Positions 1 through 13,204 of a stretch of DNA of 64,000 nt are shown one piece after another. A model generated the notes under the pieces. It was not told where the DNA came from and ran no database searches. It saw only the letters and a list, made by a program, of their open reading frames with translations. The DNA comes from Musa acuminata AAA Group. Lineage: Eukaryota > Streptophyta > Magnoliopsida > Zingiberales > Musaceae. The stretch is from positions 37,236,501 to 37,300,500 of the forward strand of contig NC_088344.1 of assembly GCF_036884655.1 (NCBI RefSeq), given 5' to 3'. Every line of letters begins with the position of its first letter. Position 1 is the first letter of the stretch. The translations under genes were made by a program, and so were the position numbers.

Positions 1-3000
1 GCGGACCCAAGCCCTCAAAAAGATATGGGCTTATATCAAGGAGAATAACCTCCAGGTCTCTCCTTTTTTCTTCTTGTATGGTTTTGATCATATAGAAGAA
101 ACCTGAATCGTTTGCTATATCTTCCTTTTGTTTCATGATTGATTTGGACAACACCTGAACACGGAACTTAAGGACTGGGGAGTTTGATTTATGCTCTTGT
201 AATTTTTATAAAGGGTGTAACAAGTTCACTCTCAGATTCTACTTACTAATTTAACTGTGATGACTGTCATCTATGCATTTTCCATGTAACAATGTTGGTT
301 GACAGTGGAAGAGGATTCTTACCTGTAAAACATGAGACTCCATGAATGACTTGTCCTCTGAGCAGATAACCAAATGGGTGCTTGCTTTAAGACTAGTCTA
401 TGTGAAGATGTGCAGTATTGATTTTCATGATCTTGAATGAAGATAGGATTAATTACCTTTATTACATGATCATATGTTTGCTTAAGCTTGAGGACATCTT
501 AACATGTACTTAGTTGCTACATATGGTAGTGAACCTATTGAAAAAATATGAATGGAGCAAGGATAACACTATCAATTAATGTTTATGTTGCAAATTATAT
601 CTTTAGATGTGTTTGCTTATTATATTAGGTCCCAGGTCTTTGAAATAACACAGAATTTTCCATAATTGAGAGGAGGAATTCCCCAACAAAAGTTAGCCAC
701 AATGATGTTTTGTAGATTCTACATACAATACTATAGCCATAAGCTCACACCCATTGATATGAGGCCGTGAACCAACTGTAGTTTGACTTTGTGGTTTCTT
801 ATTCAACCATTCCTTATTTAGCTCTCAGATATCTAACCACTTATATCCTCTCATTGGTATATGTGTCTCCTTCCATCATGGTTGATATGATTATAAATTC
901 CTTTATTAGGAATTTTGTACCTTTTGTGGCTTGTGCTATGATCTTTTGCAGCCAAAACATCAAATTGATCAATATAACCTGCATTAACCTTTTGTTGTTT
1001 TAATATTTGTATATATAAAGTGATTCTGAGCATAATCTACTGCAATCCCTTCCCTCATTCAATGATGCAAATTTTGTCTCAGTACCAATCAAATACGAAC
1101 TGCACCAATCAAGTACAAACTGTAAATCAAGCCTTTAGCTTTTCCATGTCTGTCTTTTTAAAAAAAAATTCAAGTAACCTATATCCTATGCTTTGTTTGA
1201 CTTTCAGGTTCTGTAATCTGACAAAGTTTCTTACTGTTACTACTTCATGATGTTTTAAGTGAGATATCATTTTTCTTAATCACTTAACAGATACTATAGG
1301 GATGTCCTCTTAAGTTCTATTATAATAATATTTTGTGTAACTCTTTAGTTTGCACTATGACAAGATTTCTTGCTGAATTTTGTGCAACATATCTACATAC
1401 TTTTCCAATATTTTCCTTTTCAGTATCAAGTTTTGATCATTATTTTGTTTGCAATAATCTTGTCTTTTCATTGGAATTCATTCCCTTTGTCAACAAATTA
1501 TTCAACAACCTTGAAAGTGAAACATGTTACAATTTTATTATTAAATTTTCCATAAAAAAGTATTGAATTTCTGTGGTTACATCTTGTTGCTCTGGAGTCT
1601 GGACACATATATTCATACATATTAGGCTATGTTTGGTGCACTTGTGATAGCTTATGTTATGATAATCTGGCCTTTTCTTTATACTATTTTGTTTTGCATG
1701 TGTGACTTCCATTTCTCTTGGAAAAAAAAATGTTGGCCGCACACTGGATGCTAAACATTTTGCAAATCCAAATGTGGAGTCCTTTTTAACAATGTTTTTT
1801 TTGTGTTTTTAGCGTGGACTTTTTGAGATATTGTCCTGCATTGTACTTGTTGAATGAATGTACTTGTTGAATGAACGCACGACATCCTGAGCATATAACT
1901 TCTGCCTAAACCGTGATAATGACACTTCAATTTGCTCACTGTTTCATTCTTGTTTTGGATACTGCTGCTTGTTGGGTGCTCAACGTTTATCTGTGGATGA
2001 TACTTCAATTTATTGAGAAAAAGAAAATTAATTCAGGATGAGCAAATCAGTCAGTTTTACTATATTGAACTTTAAGAGGTAAATGACATAATAATATTGG
2101 ACCAAATGAAGGCATACAAAAGTCTCTACATGTACTTTTTGAACTTATTAATGTATGGTATATATGTAAGATGTGTCTAAGTTTGGAGCTCCACCCAACT
2201 ATGTTTTCCGTAATCAAGGAAGAGAAAGACCATGAAAGGGTACAATTAATCGAGGAATAATATAGGACTATCTGGAAAAAGAAGACAAATATCCTAGAAG
2301 TGTTCGAGCAGCTTACAATGTCATGTTTACAGCCTGGTATCATCGTAATCTAAAAAAAAGGCTATTAATACTTTTAGACTGAAATAACCCCAAAATCAAC
2401 TGCTGTATTCTCTTCTTTTGCGCTAGCTGATCCAAGGGTTTCACAACCGCTTTGGCATGGAAGGCTGGTCCAGAAGGTGGATCCAGCATGCGTGGTAATA
2501 GTCTAGATCAATAAAAGGTTTCTGAAAATATTCTGAATGTTGTTGTTATCTTAACAAATAGTTCTATAATCAAGACAAGAAATAATTATTTGAAGATGCT
2601 AGGAGGGTAAGTATTTTATCCTCACATGGTATGATTGGTTTACCAAAGAGAGTTCAGATTTGTGTTGACCAAAGGTCATGACGAATATCTATGTCACTTC
2701 TTTCATTAGATATGTTTATGATTTTTCAACAATTAAGTTTTAGTAAGCTTTTTTTTACTCGCAAGTAGCTTTTAGTTGACATTCTTTGTTCTGCTGATTA
2801 TTTCAAATGTTGTTGGTGTAGTTTCCCGTGAGGAACTGTTTTACTTGGACTGTTAACTTTTATGTACTGATTGTGTAGAGCATATGATGAAATAGTAGAA
2901 TAAAATTCATCAATCTTTTTCTTAATCACTACATGACAGAAGATTTTCTTATAATAATAAAGCAGACTTAACAAGAAGGGCCAGAGTTGTCATTTGCAGA

Positions 3001-3719
3001 TTCCCTTATTTAAGGATTTAGAAGATTTTAATAGGATGAGACCTTGGTGTTACAATAGGATATCTCCTTTGCAGAGATGCGACTGCAGATGTTAAATTCT
3101 AGACCCTGTAATTGTGGGAATGTTGTGCATTGGGCTACTGTTTTTAGGATTTTTGGACAATGGGTTCAGTGAAATTGTAAGACATGCTTTTAATTTTCTT
3201 TTTATTATGATTCTGTTGATTCCAACCAGTTGCCCATTCCACATTACGTTTCTTAAAGGACATGACAGATTGGTGTTTGTGTTTTCTGTGTTTAATGCAT
3301 GAATATACCTCCAAAAGCATATTTGATATTTTGAAAAATGTTTAGTGAACTTTGGAGAAGCCAAAATAGGATAGCTGTGAAACACATTCATCGGTACCAG
3401 CAAACTAACAGAAAATATTCTTCATGTCGATATCTCTGCTATTAAATGTGATTCTCTTACCCCCAGGAGCAACTTGTCTCGTCCTCCTTTATGCAATGGA
3501 GGTTCCCACTTTAGATTTTGCTATCATGTGAATCATTGTGTGAATCTCAATCTTTGGTGACTTCAGCCACTGAATGATTGCTAAAAAATTCTTTTGTAGG
3601 ATCCAGACAACAAGAGGATAATAGTGTGTGACGAGAAACTAAAGAAGATATTTGGCGGAAGAGATCGTGTTGGTTTCTTGGAGATCTCAGGGCTGCTAAA
3701 TCCTCATTTTGGGAAGTGA
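1..3719 (+). CDS. SWIB/MDM2-domain protein, C-terminal two exons (5' end outside window)
   Basis: Coding segments are 1-55 and 3600-3719, joined by a 3544-bp GT-AG intron in phase 0. The first segment encodes an 18-residue stretch ending ENNLQ; the second begins DPDNKRIIVCDEKL and ends LLNPHFGK followed by TGA at 3717-3719. The spliced reading NNLQ-DPDNKR...CDEKLKKIFGGRDRVGFLEI is the second half of a SWIB domain, a small helical fold shared by SWI/SNF BAF60 subunits and MDM2. The very short C-terminus after the domain matches the small stand-alone SWIB proteins of plants, several of which are targeted to plastids or mitochondria and are linked to nucleoid or chromatin function. The targeting region is not in the window, so location and subclass cannot be decided. 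The family assignment is firm. Confidence 0.9.
56..3599 (+). other. Long intron of the SWIB gene
   Basis: The donor is GT at 56-57 and the acceptor is AG at 3598-3599. The interior is AT-rich and holds only short chance reading frames. I saw no further SWIB exon and no clear transposon inside. At about 3.5 kb it is far longer than the exons it joins. Confidence 0.75.
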
Positions 3720-6700
3720 AAATGTTCTGTTGTGTCCTTGGATATCTCCAGCTTTACCTTTATAAGCTGAAAACATGACAAATATTAGGCTGTATTGCTC
3801 TTCATTAGCTTCCTGCTCGGTATAGAAAAAGATGGCTCAATGTTTTGCTTTCTGCATATTTGTAGACAAAAACTTATAGTGGTTGAGCTGTTTGGTCCGC
3901 ACCTTTTTGACCAATTTCTTATTCCCCACTTTTGATTGGATTCCTCCTTTAGTCTGAAGTCTACGTCTGAATCTGCCACTGAAGGTGGACATGAGCAATT
4001 AAGAGACCTCTAGTCATGAAACAACGAGAGCAACTATGTTGATCTGCAGCTATCCTGAGTGCATCGGTAACAGCTTGATACTTAACTGCAATTACTGGTA
4101 TGTGGAAGAATCTTAACCTTGTTTATATGTATATATTCGTGCATTATTATATGATCAAGTTGATGTGATCGATGAGGACTCGGATATATAGGCACAGCGG
4201 AGAATGTGAGATTGTTCATTTTGGCTTCTGTGCTTGTAGTCATCCATCAGTTTCAGCATGACAGCTTGGTTCTTCTTGATGTAATAGAATGTTCAGCTTT
4301 ATTTTCTGATACCATTTCATGCTGGATTCCAAAGGCATCAAGAATGCCAGTCTGACGCAATTTATTCTCCTGCCGTGGAAACATTCTTGTATCAAGTGCC
4401 TGGTAAGCTTTATCTGTTTGTGTGAAGTGGATGTGCGAACATCTTTTGTATCTGCTGGCTGAGAGTAACGTTTCATGACAGAAGAATATGCCCTTCTGCA
4501 GAATAACGAGGTTGTTCCTGGAGTATTGTCCTCCTGAACTTGGAACTTGCTCTTTCCAGCGAGGAACTTGTTTGATGCCCCCGAGTCATGAACTTGTCCA
4601 GAACACGTCTTCTTTCATTTCTTTCAGTGAAATGTTGGTGCTTTTTGCTCTTTTCGCTGACCCCTTGTATCCTTCGTCTTCAGGGACTGCTACAGACCAA
4701 GCAGCGAATGACCTCAATAGTTGCAAGAATGTTCGTGAAAATGACTCCTGATGGTCCTGGTGAGATTTGAGACAAAGGTCTGGCTTCGATCACAATCTTT
4801 TCTTGCAGGTCTAACAGGACACGGATCCGGGCTTGTATTCGCCACTGTACCCCAGAGAAGAAAACCAATATTTTGCTAAAAAATTTACCATTGTACTTGA
4901 AGGGCATAAAAAAAGAAGAAAAAGAATCCCCAGCATGATTGTCGAGTCTTTTCCGAAATTTAGTGGGCAGATTGTACAAGCAATCACCTGCTCAGCATAA
5001 ATGTTTGCAGCAGTCGATGTGGGTGTATCATCTTATCATTTTCTTATCTTTATTGTAGATTCCGGAGGGAGTCATCAGCATTTCTTTGCAGCAGCAGTCT
5101 TCAGAGTGGTTGGGATGCAGACTTCGATGACAAATGGCCTTCTTAACCACACACTCTCCCTGCCAAAGCAGAATAATGAAGCAGGAAACAAAGGATCCAA
5201 TTATCCTGAAACATTTATTTCAGGAATGCAACAAATTGACATATGATGGAGGGAAGAAATGAATCATTAACGTTGGAGAAATCAGTGCCACCACATCTAC
5301 GATTGGCTTGCAAACTTGGTACTATTTCTCTCTCTCTCTCTTACCTTTGATGGCAGATCAAAAGTACCTCTATAGTTGAGTGTATGTTAGAGTTACTGAA
5401 AGTACAGATATTAATCCGAAGAAAAGGAACCATTTGATTGTTGTTTCCATGTATAATATATTTCTCTCACATATTGTTATTTCTCTGCGTGATAATGTTC
5501 ATCACCATCCTCAAATATCATGCATGTGATTATTAACTAAAAAAAATATTAAGGGAATAAATAGTTCAAGAATCCCTACACTACTCATCTTCCACACCAA
5601 CTCAAGAAACATGCCTATATGTATGTATGATCAACTCCAGACATCCATGAACATCAATCTGCATTCACAAACTATTCTCTCCTCTCTTAACTTCTTGTTA
5701 TTAGCTCTCTGATTTGTCTCTAACACCCACCACCATGATTTAACTAATATATCTTTGTCTTAGAATTTATGGTCATATTGTGAAAAGGAATGGGATGAAG
5801 TAAGTGAAGGGAGGGAGGAAGCTAATAATACAGATAGGAATTAAGACACAGGACACAGGAGGACAAAAGAGTAACTCTGAATCCAGCATGTGTTGTTGTG
5901 TGTACCACCTCACATGAAATGATTGCTTACCCAAAAAAACAAGTGTTGTGTTCCCTGATAGCTACATAGTACTGCTGCATGAGGAAGCAATCCAAATACC
6001 GGTTAAAAGCCCTGAGTGCCATCTTTTTCTGCAGTGTGGTGTTCTTTTAGATTCACATGTATGGTCTCCATTCAAGTAAAAGCAGGACAGAGAATAAATT
6101 GATTCTTTTGATACCTTTAAACATTATTTGCCATGATTTAGGGATATGTTGAGAGGCAGCTGCCTTGCAAGGCTGTCTTAGCTCTGTGGTAGAAGATCAA
6201 TCAACCAAATTTAATTTCAACCATCCTGTTTTTTTCCTTGTAGATCTCTACGGGCGACAAGCATGATCACACATACCATTCTAGTTTATTTTCTTCTAAT
6301 CTTAATTTCTTTTGACCCAAAATCATATCACATTTACCATCCTGTATGGTTTGATTATGTGAAGCATTTACTTATTCAATGACTTATGGATGCATCAATT
6401 AGAGCAAATTGATAGTACATCACATCGTTTGTATACATAGAGAATAAAGTGACATCAGCTATGACCTGCTGTCTCACCCTGTAACTCGTTGCCACATAGG
6501 CAGTGACAAGGGCAGAAGGGTCCACACGCCTCCCCTTCCATGCAGCGAGCAGTAAGGAAGCGAAATTTTTCGATCGCATGCCCTTTTTCGATCGCATACC
6601 CATAAGGAGCATTAATCCCTAACGACGAGACCCATCTCCTTCTTTCCTGATTACTCAGCATAGGCGAACATCGTTCATTTGTCTTGTAAATGCTAGCCCA

Positions 6701-8750
6701 AACAACGACACCCCTACGATCGTTCTTCGTTGGTGACACGTTAAAGAAAAACATACCAATCAATCTCTTGTCATCGATCGCCCAGGTATAAAAGTTAACC
6801 CCCATAGCATTTCATTCCATTAGTAATTTTATCATTAGAGATGTCAGGTTGGAGATTTCGATGAAACCAAGGCACGCCTCAATCCGTCTCCGTAACTCCA
6901 AGGAACCTTAGACCACCTCGGTCCGATGTGGAGTCCACCGGGCATGAACAAGTGGAATCTCAAGATTGCATCAGTTGAATTTCTCCCCACTCCAACCACC
7001 TCCCATGACTTCCACACAAGCATCCAAGACGAGCTTGCATCTACGGGACGAAATAAGCAATGTTAACCCCCCAGTCAACGACATCAAGACAATAATATGT
7101 CTATATTATTTTAATATCTTTTCTAGTGTTTTTATTAAACTTAGTATATATTGATTTGCTGACGCTTGCTATTGATCCGAACCATAACCGATATATTATC
7201 GGTATACTAAACTAAGAATCTTATTTACATGTATGATAATCTAAAACAAAACACAAGAACATACAGGAAGCATGATCATACACTGAACTAAGAACATTGT
7301 TTACATACATGTATGATCATCTAAAATGGAACTTAAAAACAGAGGTTGCATACAGGAATCGGTGTCTCGTTCATGCTGCGCCGATCAAACCAGCAGTACA
7401 TCATCATCACTTGGATCCCAGTTGTAGGATAGCTGGGAAACACTGTGAATGACCTCTCGATGGTACATGGTCCCAACATACTGTTAAGCCTGTTGCCTGT
7501 GGTACTGGTCGAGTGATCCCAAAGCGGCACACTGCTTTGCCAAAAGACAACTGAAACAAAAGGTGCCAATAATAACACCAACTGCATGCAGCGGGCATCA
7601 CAGTAAAGGACGATCGCAGATTTGGAGGCCGGCCTAATGTGATTCCGAGATGTACTAATCCACCTGCAGCTAATTAACCATCCCCATCACTGCATGCTTT
7701 CCACGCCCTGTGTGTTCAACTCCTTCCCTAAAATCCAAGAGTGGGGTCTAATCTGCTCCCCCCCCCCCCCCCCCCCCCACACAACTAACGAATCTAATAA
7801 AGAGCATGGTGCCAATGGCGATGTCGGGTCCACGTCGAGCATTCGTCGACAAGGATTGATCGATCTAGAAAATCCTTGGTTCTTCTTCTTTGCCTGTGAG
7901 CTCAAGAACTCAAATTTGGCTCAGGAATCGGCTGCTGCTTCGAAAGAAGAGAAAGATTAGTCCATGGTCTTTCGTGTAATGCATCTTGATTTGACCTGGA
8001 GAGGAGCATGGAGGTGCGGAAGTTTCCCAGGTCTATTAACAAAAGTAAAGTATTCCCATGTCACTGAGATGTGATCGAAACAAGATGAGGAGCACATGGT
8101 GGCCCTGAGAGACCCCCAAGGCCTCTGCCGCAATGATGCCTTCCCTCGGCCCAAGGCAAGCACTGGTTGCTTCCACATGAGGCTGAGCTGTGTCCCCTCT
8201 GCGGATCGACAAGATGAAGAAGAAGACACAGGAGAGAACGAGCTGATCTCAGCTCCCACCACGAGAGGGGGAAAGGAGGACCGAAGTGGACAGCTCAACC
8301 GAGACCAGGATGACCGGAAAAAGAGCTACATGTATGCATTAAATATCTCATCTAGCTGGTTCTACATGACACCAACTCTTGCCACTGGAGCAGGCATCAA
8401 TTTCTTGCTCATCCTTACACTCTGACGAGCTTCATGAATAGACTTGAACACACATTACGACTCAACTGTTCAGCAACTAAGGTGGTGGTGATCTAAAGTG
8501 ACACGGAAAGGAAGCAAAGCTTGTAGAAGAAAGAAGAAAGAAGCTTCTCTCTCTCTCTCTCTCTCTCTTTCTCTTCCCCCAAGTCTAAGTCTAGGCTCTA
8601 ACCAATGCTTTACCAATACCCTTCTGCATTCAGAGTATAAAGATTCATTCAGGCCTGTGATATTTGAGACCTGAGAACAATTATGCTCCTATGTACAGAG
8701 GATAACACATGAAATTAGTATCCGGTAACCCATAGTTCATGGTCGGTCAG
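3720..8750. other. Intergenic region: SWIB 3' flank and DUF620 3' flank
   Basis: No gene could be supported here. The first few hundred bases are probably SWIB 3'UTR. The rest holds short unrelated reading frames, a 21-C homopolymer at 7758-7778 and a CT microsatellite at about 8545-8568. The part from about 7.7 to 8.4 kb is somewhat more GC-rich with short open frames on both strands, none with a recognisable domain. Confidence 0.5.
7758..7778. repeat. Poly-C tract, 21 nt
   Basis: An uninterrupted run of 21 cytosines on the + strand. Such runs are length-unstable and can form G-quadruplex or i-motif structures. The exact length is also prone to sequencing error. Confidence 0.9.
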
Positions 8751-10741
8751 TCACTTAGCACAGAAACTAGCGGTATGGACAATTCGATCTCCTCCGTGTT
8801 TGCGTTGAGGCACTTCGAGTCTCCACACGATTTTGTTGTCGCCGGCGGCCTGTCGTTTCTCCGCCGCGACCTTCACCCGGTTGCCGATGCTGGCCCTGCT
8901 CCTTTCGGCTTGCGGCATTTCACAGGTCCCGCCGATGGAACCGCATCTTATCTCAGCAGGAGGGATGAAGCAGTCGACGGAGAGGCCGGGGACGTTGAAG
9001 GCCACCTCCTCGATGGTCCACGCCTCCTCCATCCTCGTCTTGGTGTGGCTCATCGCCTCCTCGCCGAACCTGAAAAGAGTCACCACCGAGCGCCCCGAAT
9101 GGGCGATCATGATACCTTCCACGGGGCGGTAGTCGTCCAGGAAGGAGTTGATAGTGGTCTCCCAGTAGACCGCATCGCCGCCGGCGTTCGGCTGGATTCG
9201 CGTCAGGTGCGAGTCCTCCATGTGCACCATGAGCCCTGTTCGCTGGCTGAAGTAGCCGAACAGGACGTGCCGAATGATCTCGGCGGGGCCTTCGCTCCGG
9301 GCTCGCAGCGTCTGCGGATCCGCGCATAGCTTGAGGATGAAGCAATCCTCCCCATTCACCTTTTTCTCCCCGATGCAACGCGCGCTGGCAAACATGCTCG
9401 CCGTGGTCAGCGGATCGAGGCCCTGCTCAAACATTTAGCTCAAAGTTAATCCAAAGCTGGAGTCTTTATCAAGCAGTTACTTTCACTGTAAGGCAATGCC
9501 GGATGTGGAAGCTGTCGCTGTTGTGGAATGGAGTGCTTTTATACCTGAAGGGCGCGGCGAAGAGGGCGGACGGGGCCCTTGGCGGCGTGCGCACCGAGCC
9601 AGGGGGTGTGCCGCCAGACGAGCTTCCCATTGGAACCGGCGTGGACTTTGCTGCCGCCGACAGCAAGCTCCACGTACCACATGTCGGGGGCCATCTGCCA
9701 GAGGACGAAGCTGCCGGACTCGGCGGCACGCGTGGAGCCACCGCGGTTCTTCACCACCTTGGTCGCCGTCTCGAACTCCGATGCCACCATCCTCACCTTG
9801 CCCATGGCGTAAGCGTTGCGAATGGAGCTATGCAACTTCAGACCGCCCGATGCGGCCGTGTACTGCTGCAGGATGTACTGAGCTGATGAAGTTTCCTGAA
9901 AGGATGAAATGAAGAACGAATTAATGTCGGAAGGCAGCTACGTCAAAATGCCATCTTGGGGACACCAAAATCCAGATGCATCCAGAGAGCTGCACGAGAA
10001 GTAGTCACAGAATTTATCCCAAAAATGGTTAAATCGATCGAGCCCACGAAACGAAATAAAGCGAAGAAACGAAGGAGTTCGAGAATGGCGAGGTACAGAA
10101 GAGATATTAATGTTCAGAAACACCGCATGGAAGAATGGCATTTTGCAAGGCAAGACTGCAACTTTGGCACTGGAAACAGAAGAACAGAGCATCAAAGAAG
10201 GATCGAGACCGAGGCTCACAATGGGAGTGTCCTTGATACTTAGATGGGGAAGAGGGTCGGCGGTGCCGACGTGAATGGGGGCGAGCGGCGCCCCCATGAC
10301 CCCGAGCAGAAGGCGGAGGTCAGAGCCGCGGAATGAGCAGGAACCGTTGGCGGCGGCGGAAGCGGAGGAGGAGGACGAGGAATGCGTGACGGAGGGGGCC
10401 CGGGAGAGCTGGCCGCGGACCCAGTGGCCCCACCCTTCCCTCCGCGGCCCTCCGCCCTCCTCCGGCGCGTCGCCGTCGGGGCCCTCCATGAGCGGCGCCA
10501 GGGCCTCCCCGACGGGCCGGAAGCTCGCGGATCTCGCGATCACCGGCGCCTCCGGCACCTGCGCCAGCGCCTGCTGCTGGTGCCCCCCGCCACTGTGCCC
10601 CTTCCTACGCCGCGGAAGGAGCAGCAGCGCCGCCGACGGCGACTGGCTCCTCGGCGCAGGACTCTTGGCCCTCGACCGCGCCGGCGACAGCCCTCGCACC
10701 ACCCCCTCCAGCGCCGAGAAGAACCCTTGCTTCTTCTCCAT
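8751..10741 (-). CDS. DUF620 family protein (plant-specific, function unknown)
   Basis: Three coding exons on the minus strand: 10741-10220, 9895-9545 and 9422-8751 (522+351+672 nt, all phase 0), giving 514 residues. Introns are GT-AG. The start codon at 10741 opens MEKKQGFFSALEGVVRGLSP, the typical beginning of this family. A basic, Ser/Pro-rich N-terminal region of about 150 residues follows (SPARSRAKSPAPRSQSPS), then the conserved block from exon 2 onward (YILQQYTAASGGLKL, FVLWQMAPDMWYVELAVGG, then WRHTPWLGAHAAKGPVRPLRRALQGLDP across the splice site) and exon 3 with FGYFSQRTGLMVHMEDSHL and VETTINSFLDDYRPVEG-like sequence. Length agrees with the roughly 450-520 residues usual for plant DUF620 proteins. 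Biochemical function is unknown; some homologues carry an automatic 'lipase-like' label that I do not endorse. No signal peptide or membrane segment is seen. Coding sequence is strongly GC-rich. Confidence 0.92.
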
Positions 10742-12260
10742 GGGATCGATGCCTCAAACCCCTTCCCCCCCGCTCAGACCCGTCCGTAACCTATCGCTGC
10801 ACCAACTCGGTGGAGCAAGCAGCGAGAGGGAGGGACCGGAACGTGAACTATATTCCTTCGAGGACTCGAGCAGTAACCACTGCTACTCCACTCCGCTCCA
10901 CTGCGGGCTTTGCGGAGAAGGGTAATATGGGGAACAACCGAAAGAACAAGAAACGATAACGACGTAAATTAAAGGGTACATCAGTCATTTACCTTCGTAA
11001 GGTGAAACTTGAGGGAAACGGTGGGTGGGCGCGGTCACCCAAGTCTCTGGTGTGGATCTCGTCACCTCCCCGCGCCTTAGTCCTACCGTTAAAGGAAGTC
11101 GGTAATCGCACCGCGAGCGAGCGTAGTTATCCCAGGACGCGCCGGCTGACGCGTGGCGCCCTTAAGCGGGGAGCAGCGCATGTGCGGCGCCTCAGTTGAC
11201 GGCGCCGTTAGTAGAAGGTTCGTTGTGGACTTTGACCGAAGGGTGACGGAAAGGAGACGGCGGAGGGGGGTCGAAAAGGACGCGGCACGTGACCGGTGTG
11301 AGATTCCGTCCATTAATATATTAATTAGGGCGGTGAAGTAATAACAACAAAGTCTAATCATCGGGACGGTGACGACGGATCGTCACCGTCAATTTAACAT
11401 CAGACGACCGTGGAGCTCTAAGATCACCAACAGCAAGAGAACAAGGAGGTACCGAGGGATTATGAATACGTGGGGCGTGCTTTAAATTTTGAGAGCATTA
11501 ATGTCTTTGTGGTCCGAGCTTTGACCGTGTTAATCCAACCTGAGCTCAGACTTATTTGTGATGGCTCGTGAGAGGATCTCACTTTGAGGAATTTATGAGC
11601 TAAGGACAAGTACATGTTAGGTTGATAAGTATTTTTAAGTATTGGTAGTATTTAAATTACTAAAAAATATTATTTAGAGGATAAATAGTTAAAAGTAGGA
11701 AAAGAAATAGTTGCAATCGAAATATTTAAGTACTATATGGTTGGTATATGATCAACACCTTGGCATATGTCGAATTGATTGGATATTACTATAACCCATA
11801 TTCGATATGGCAAAATCGTGACTCCTTAAGCACATTCCTTCTCGTAATACTATTTAAAGCATAAGCTGAACCTTTCGATCCTAAGTTAACTTAAGCAGCG
11901 AAGGGATATTATCATAGGCATCCTCAATGTAGTTTTATAGAGTTCAACATCATCAAAGTCGAACGAGTGCGATATCAATCGAAATTGACCTGAGACTAGT
12001 GTGGATGAAGGAACTCGATTGACTCCAAATGAACATCTCACTGGACAACCAAAATTTAACTTAACACCTAAGTCTATGTTTGAATTGACTCAACAGAGAA
12101 TATGTTGTGTTTGACTATTTTTAGCACTATCGTGACTCAATATTTTCTTTTTCTTCATCAATTGATCTCTTTCACTCCATTGTCACGATCATCATTGCCC
12201 TCACCTCCCTTCCTCGCTTCTCTATGTCAACAAGCCCTATATCGTCCACTTCGTCTCCCT
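10742..12260. other. Intergenic region: DUF620 5' flank, then transposon-like debris
   Basis: The first ~180 bases are probably the DUF620 5'UTR and promoter and stay GC-rich to about 11.3 kb. From about 11.5 kb the sequence becomes AT-rich, and phrases near 11.85-12.1 kb resemble retrotransposon LTR sequence. No boundaries or protein remnants could be fixed. Confidence 0.4.
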
Positions 12261-12424
12261 TAATAGAAATAAGAGAAGATAAGAACAATAGAATATAAGA
12301 AGCTTTATTGAAGTAAAGAAACTTTAGCTTGAATGCATTAGCATGTCCCTCTCCAATTTATAGGGATTAGGGGGGAGGATTTTCCTCAATAGAATTATAG
12401 TTGGGGAAATCTTATCTTCTATCA
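12261..12424 (-). repeat. 3' LTR of the small LTR element (about 164 bp)
   Basis: On the minus strand it starts TGATAGAAG directly after the purine tract and contains TATAAAT. It matches the copy at 13205-13306 through its distal ~95 bp. The expected terminal CA reads TA here. Confidence 0.75.
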
Positions 12425-12770
12425 TGCCCCCGCAAGATGGTGCTCCTGACAAGGATACCAATCTTGGATCGATGCAAAATATGGTTTACAAGCGAGAGGC
12501 TTCATGAGTAGGGCAAGAGCATATTGCTGCTGCTATTGTTGTTGCTATAGTTTTGACGATGATGGCTGCGGCTATGATGGCAGCGGCTACGATTGCGATG
12601 ACGACGGCTGCGATTACGACGGCGGTGGTTGCGGCTGCGACGGCTGCGATGATGGCAGAGGAGAAATCTACAGTAATGTTGCAGTGATGCTACTACAACA
12701 AAGGAGGAAACTGCAACATAGGAGGAAGGTGCAGTAGAGGAGGAAGCTGCAGTAGAGGTGCAGCAGAGGA

Positions 12771-13035
12771 GGAAGCTGCAGCAAAAGAGGTAGGAGGTAA
12801 CTATAGCGAGGAAGAAAAGGTGGGGAATGCTGGTGAGCACAACACTAGAGACGTCGCAGATGAAGGGAACGGACGTTGGCGCAGAGTGGCAGTGGAGAAT
12901 ACAAAGGAAGCTGCAGCAAAAGAGGTAGGAGGTAGCTACAGCGAGGAAGAAAGGTGGGGAATGCTGGTGAGCACAGCACTAGAGACGCCGCAGATGAAGG
13001 GAACGGACGTTGGCGCAGAGTGGCAGTGGAGAAGA
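12771..13035. repeat. Tandem duplication (unit about 135 bp) inside the LTR element
   Basis: Copies at 12771-12905 and 12906-13035 each run from GGAAGCTGCAGCAAAAGAGG through GGTGGGGAATGCTGGTGAGC to GGCAGTGGAGAA, with only a few differences. The duplication lies in the non-coding interior of the element. Confidence 0.85.
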
Positions 13036-13204
13036 CAATTGCCGTTCGCCGAAGAGGAAAGATTTGTCACACCGATGGGCTGACGATGGAAAAGCAATGG
13101 TAAAAAGCTTTTTCTTTTGCCGTCAGAGATGGAGAAGCAACAATGATAAGTCGACAGTGAGAAGAGAGAAGAGAGCTTGCTCTAGGCAAGCAGCTCTGAT
13201 ACCA

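Noticed and set aside
6455..6805. 116-codon minus-strand frame (MGVNFYTWAIDDKRLIGM...)
   Set aside because: No recognisable domain, no supporting splice or promoter signals, and overlapping frames of similar length; not called as a gene.
7957..8425. Overlapping frames of 109-113 codons on both strands
   Set aside because: GC-richer patch but neither translation resembles a known family; a coding strand cannot be chosen.
12502..13083. Open frames with Cys/Asp/Tyr or Arg/His repeats near 12.5-13.1 kb
   Set aside because: Translations of GCTGCGA-type repeats and the tandem duplication inside a non-coding LTR element; no gag or pol motif.
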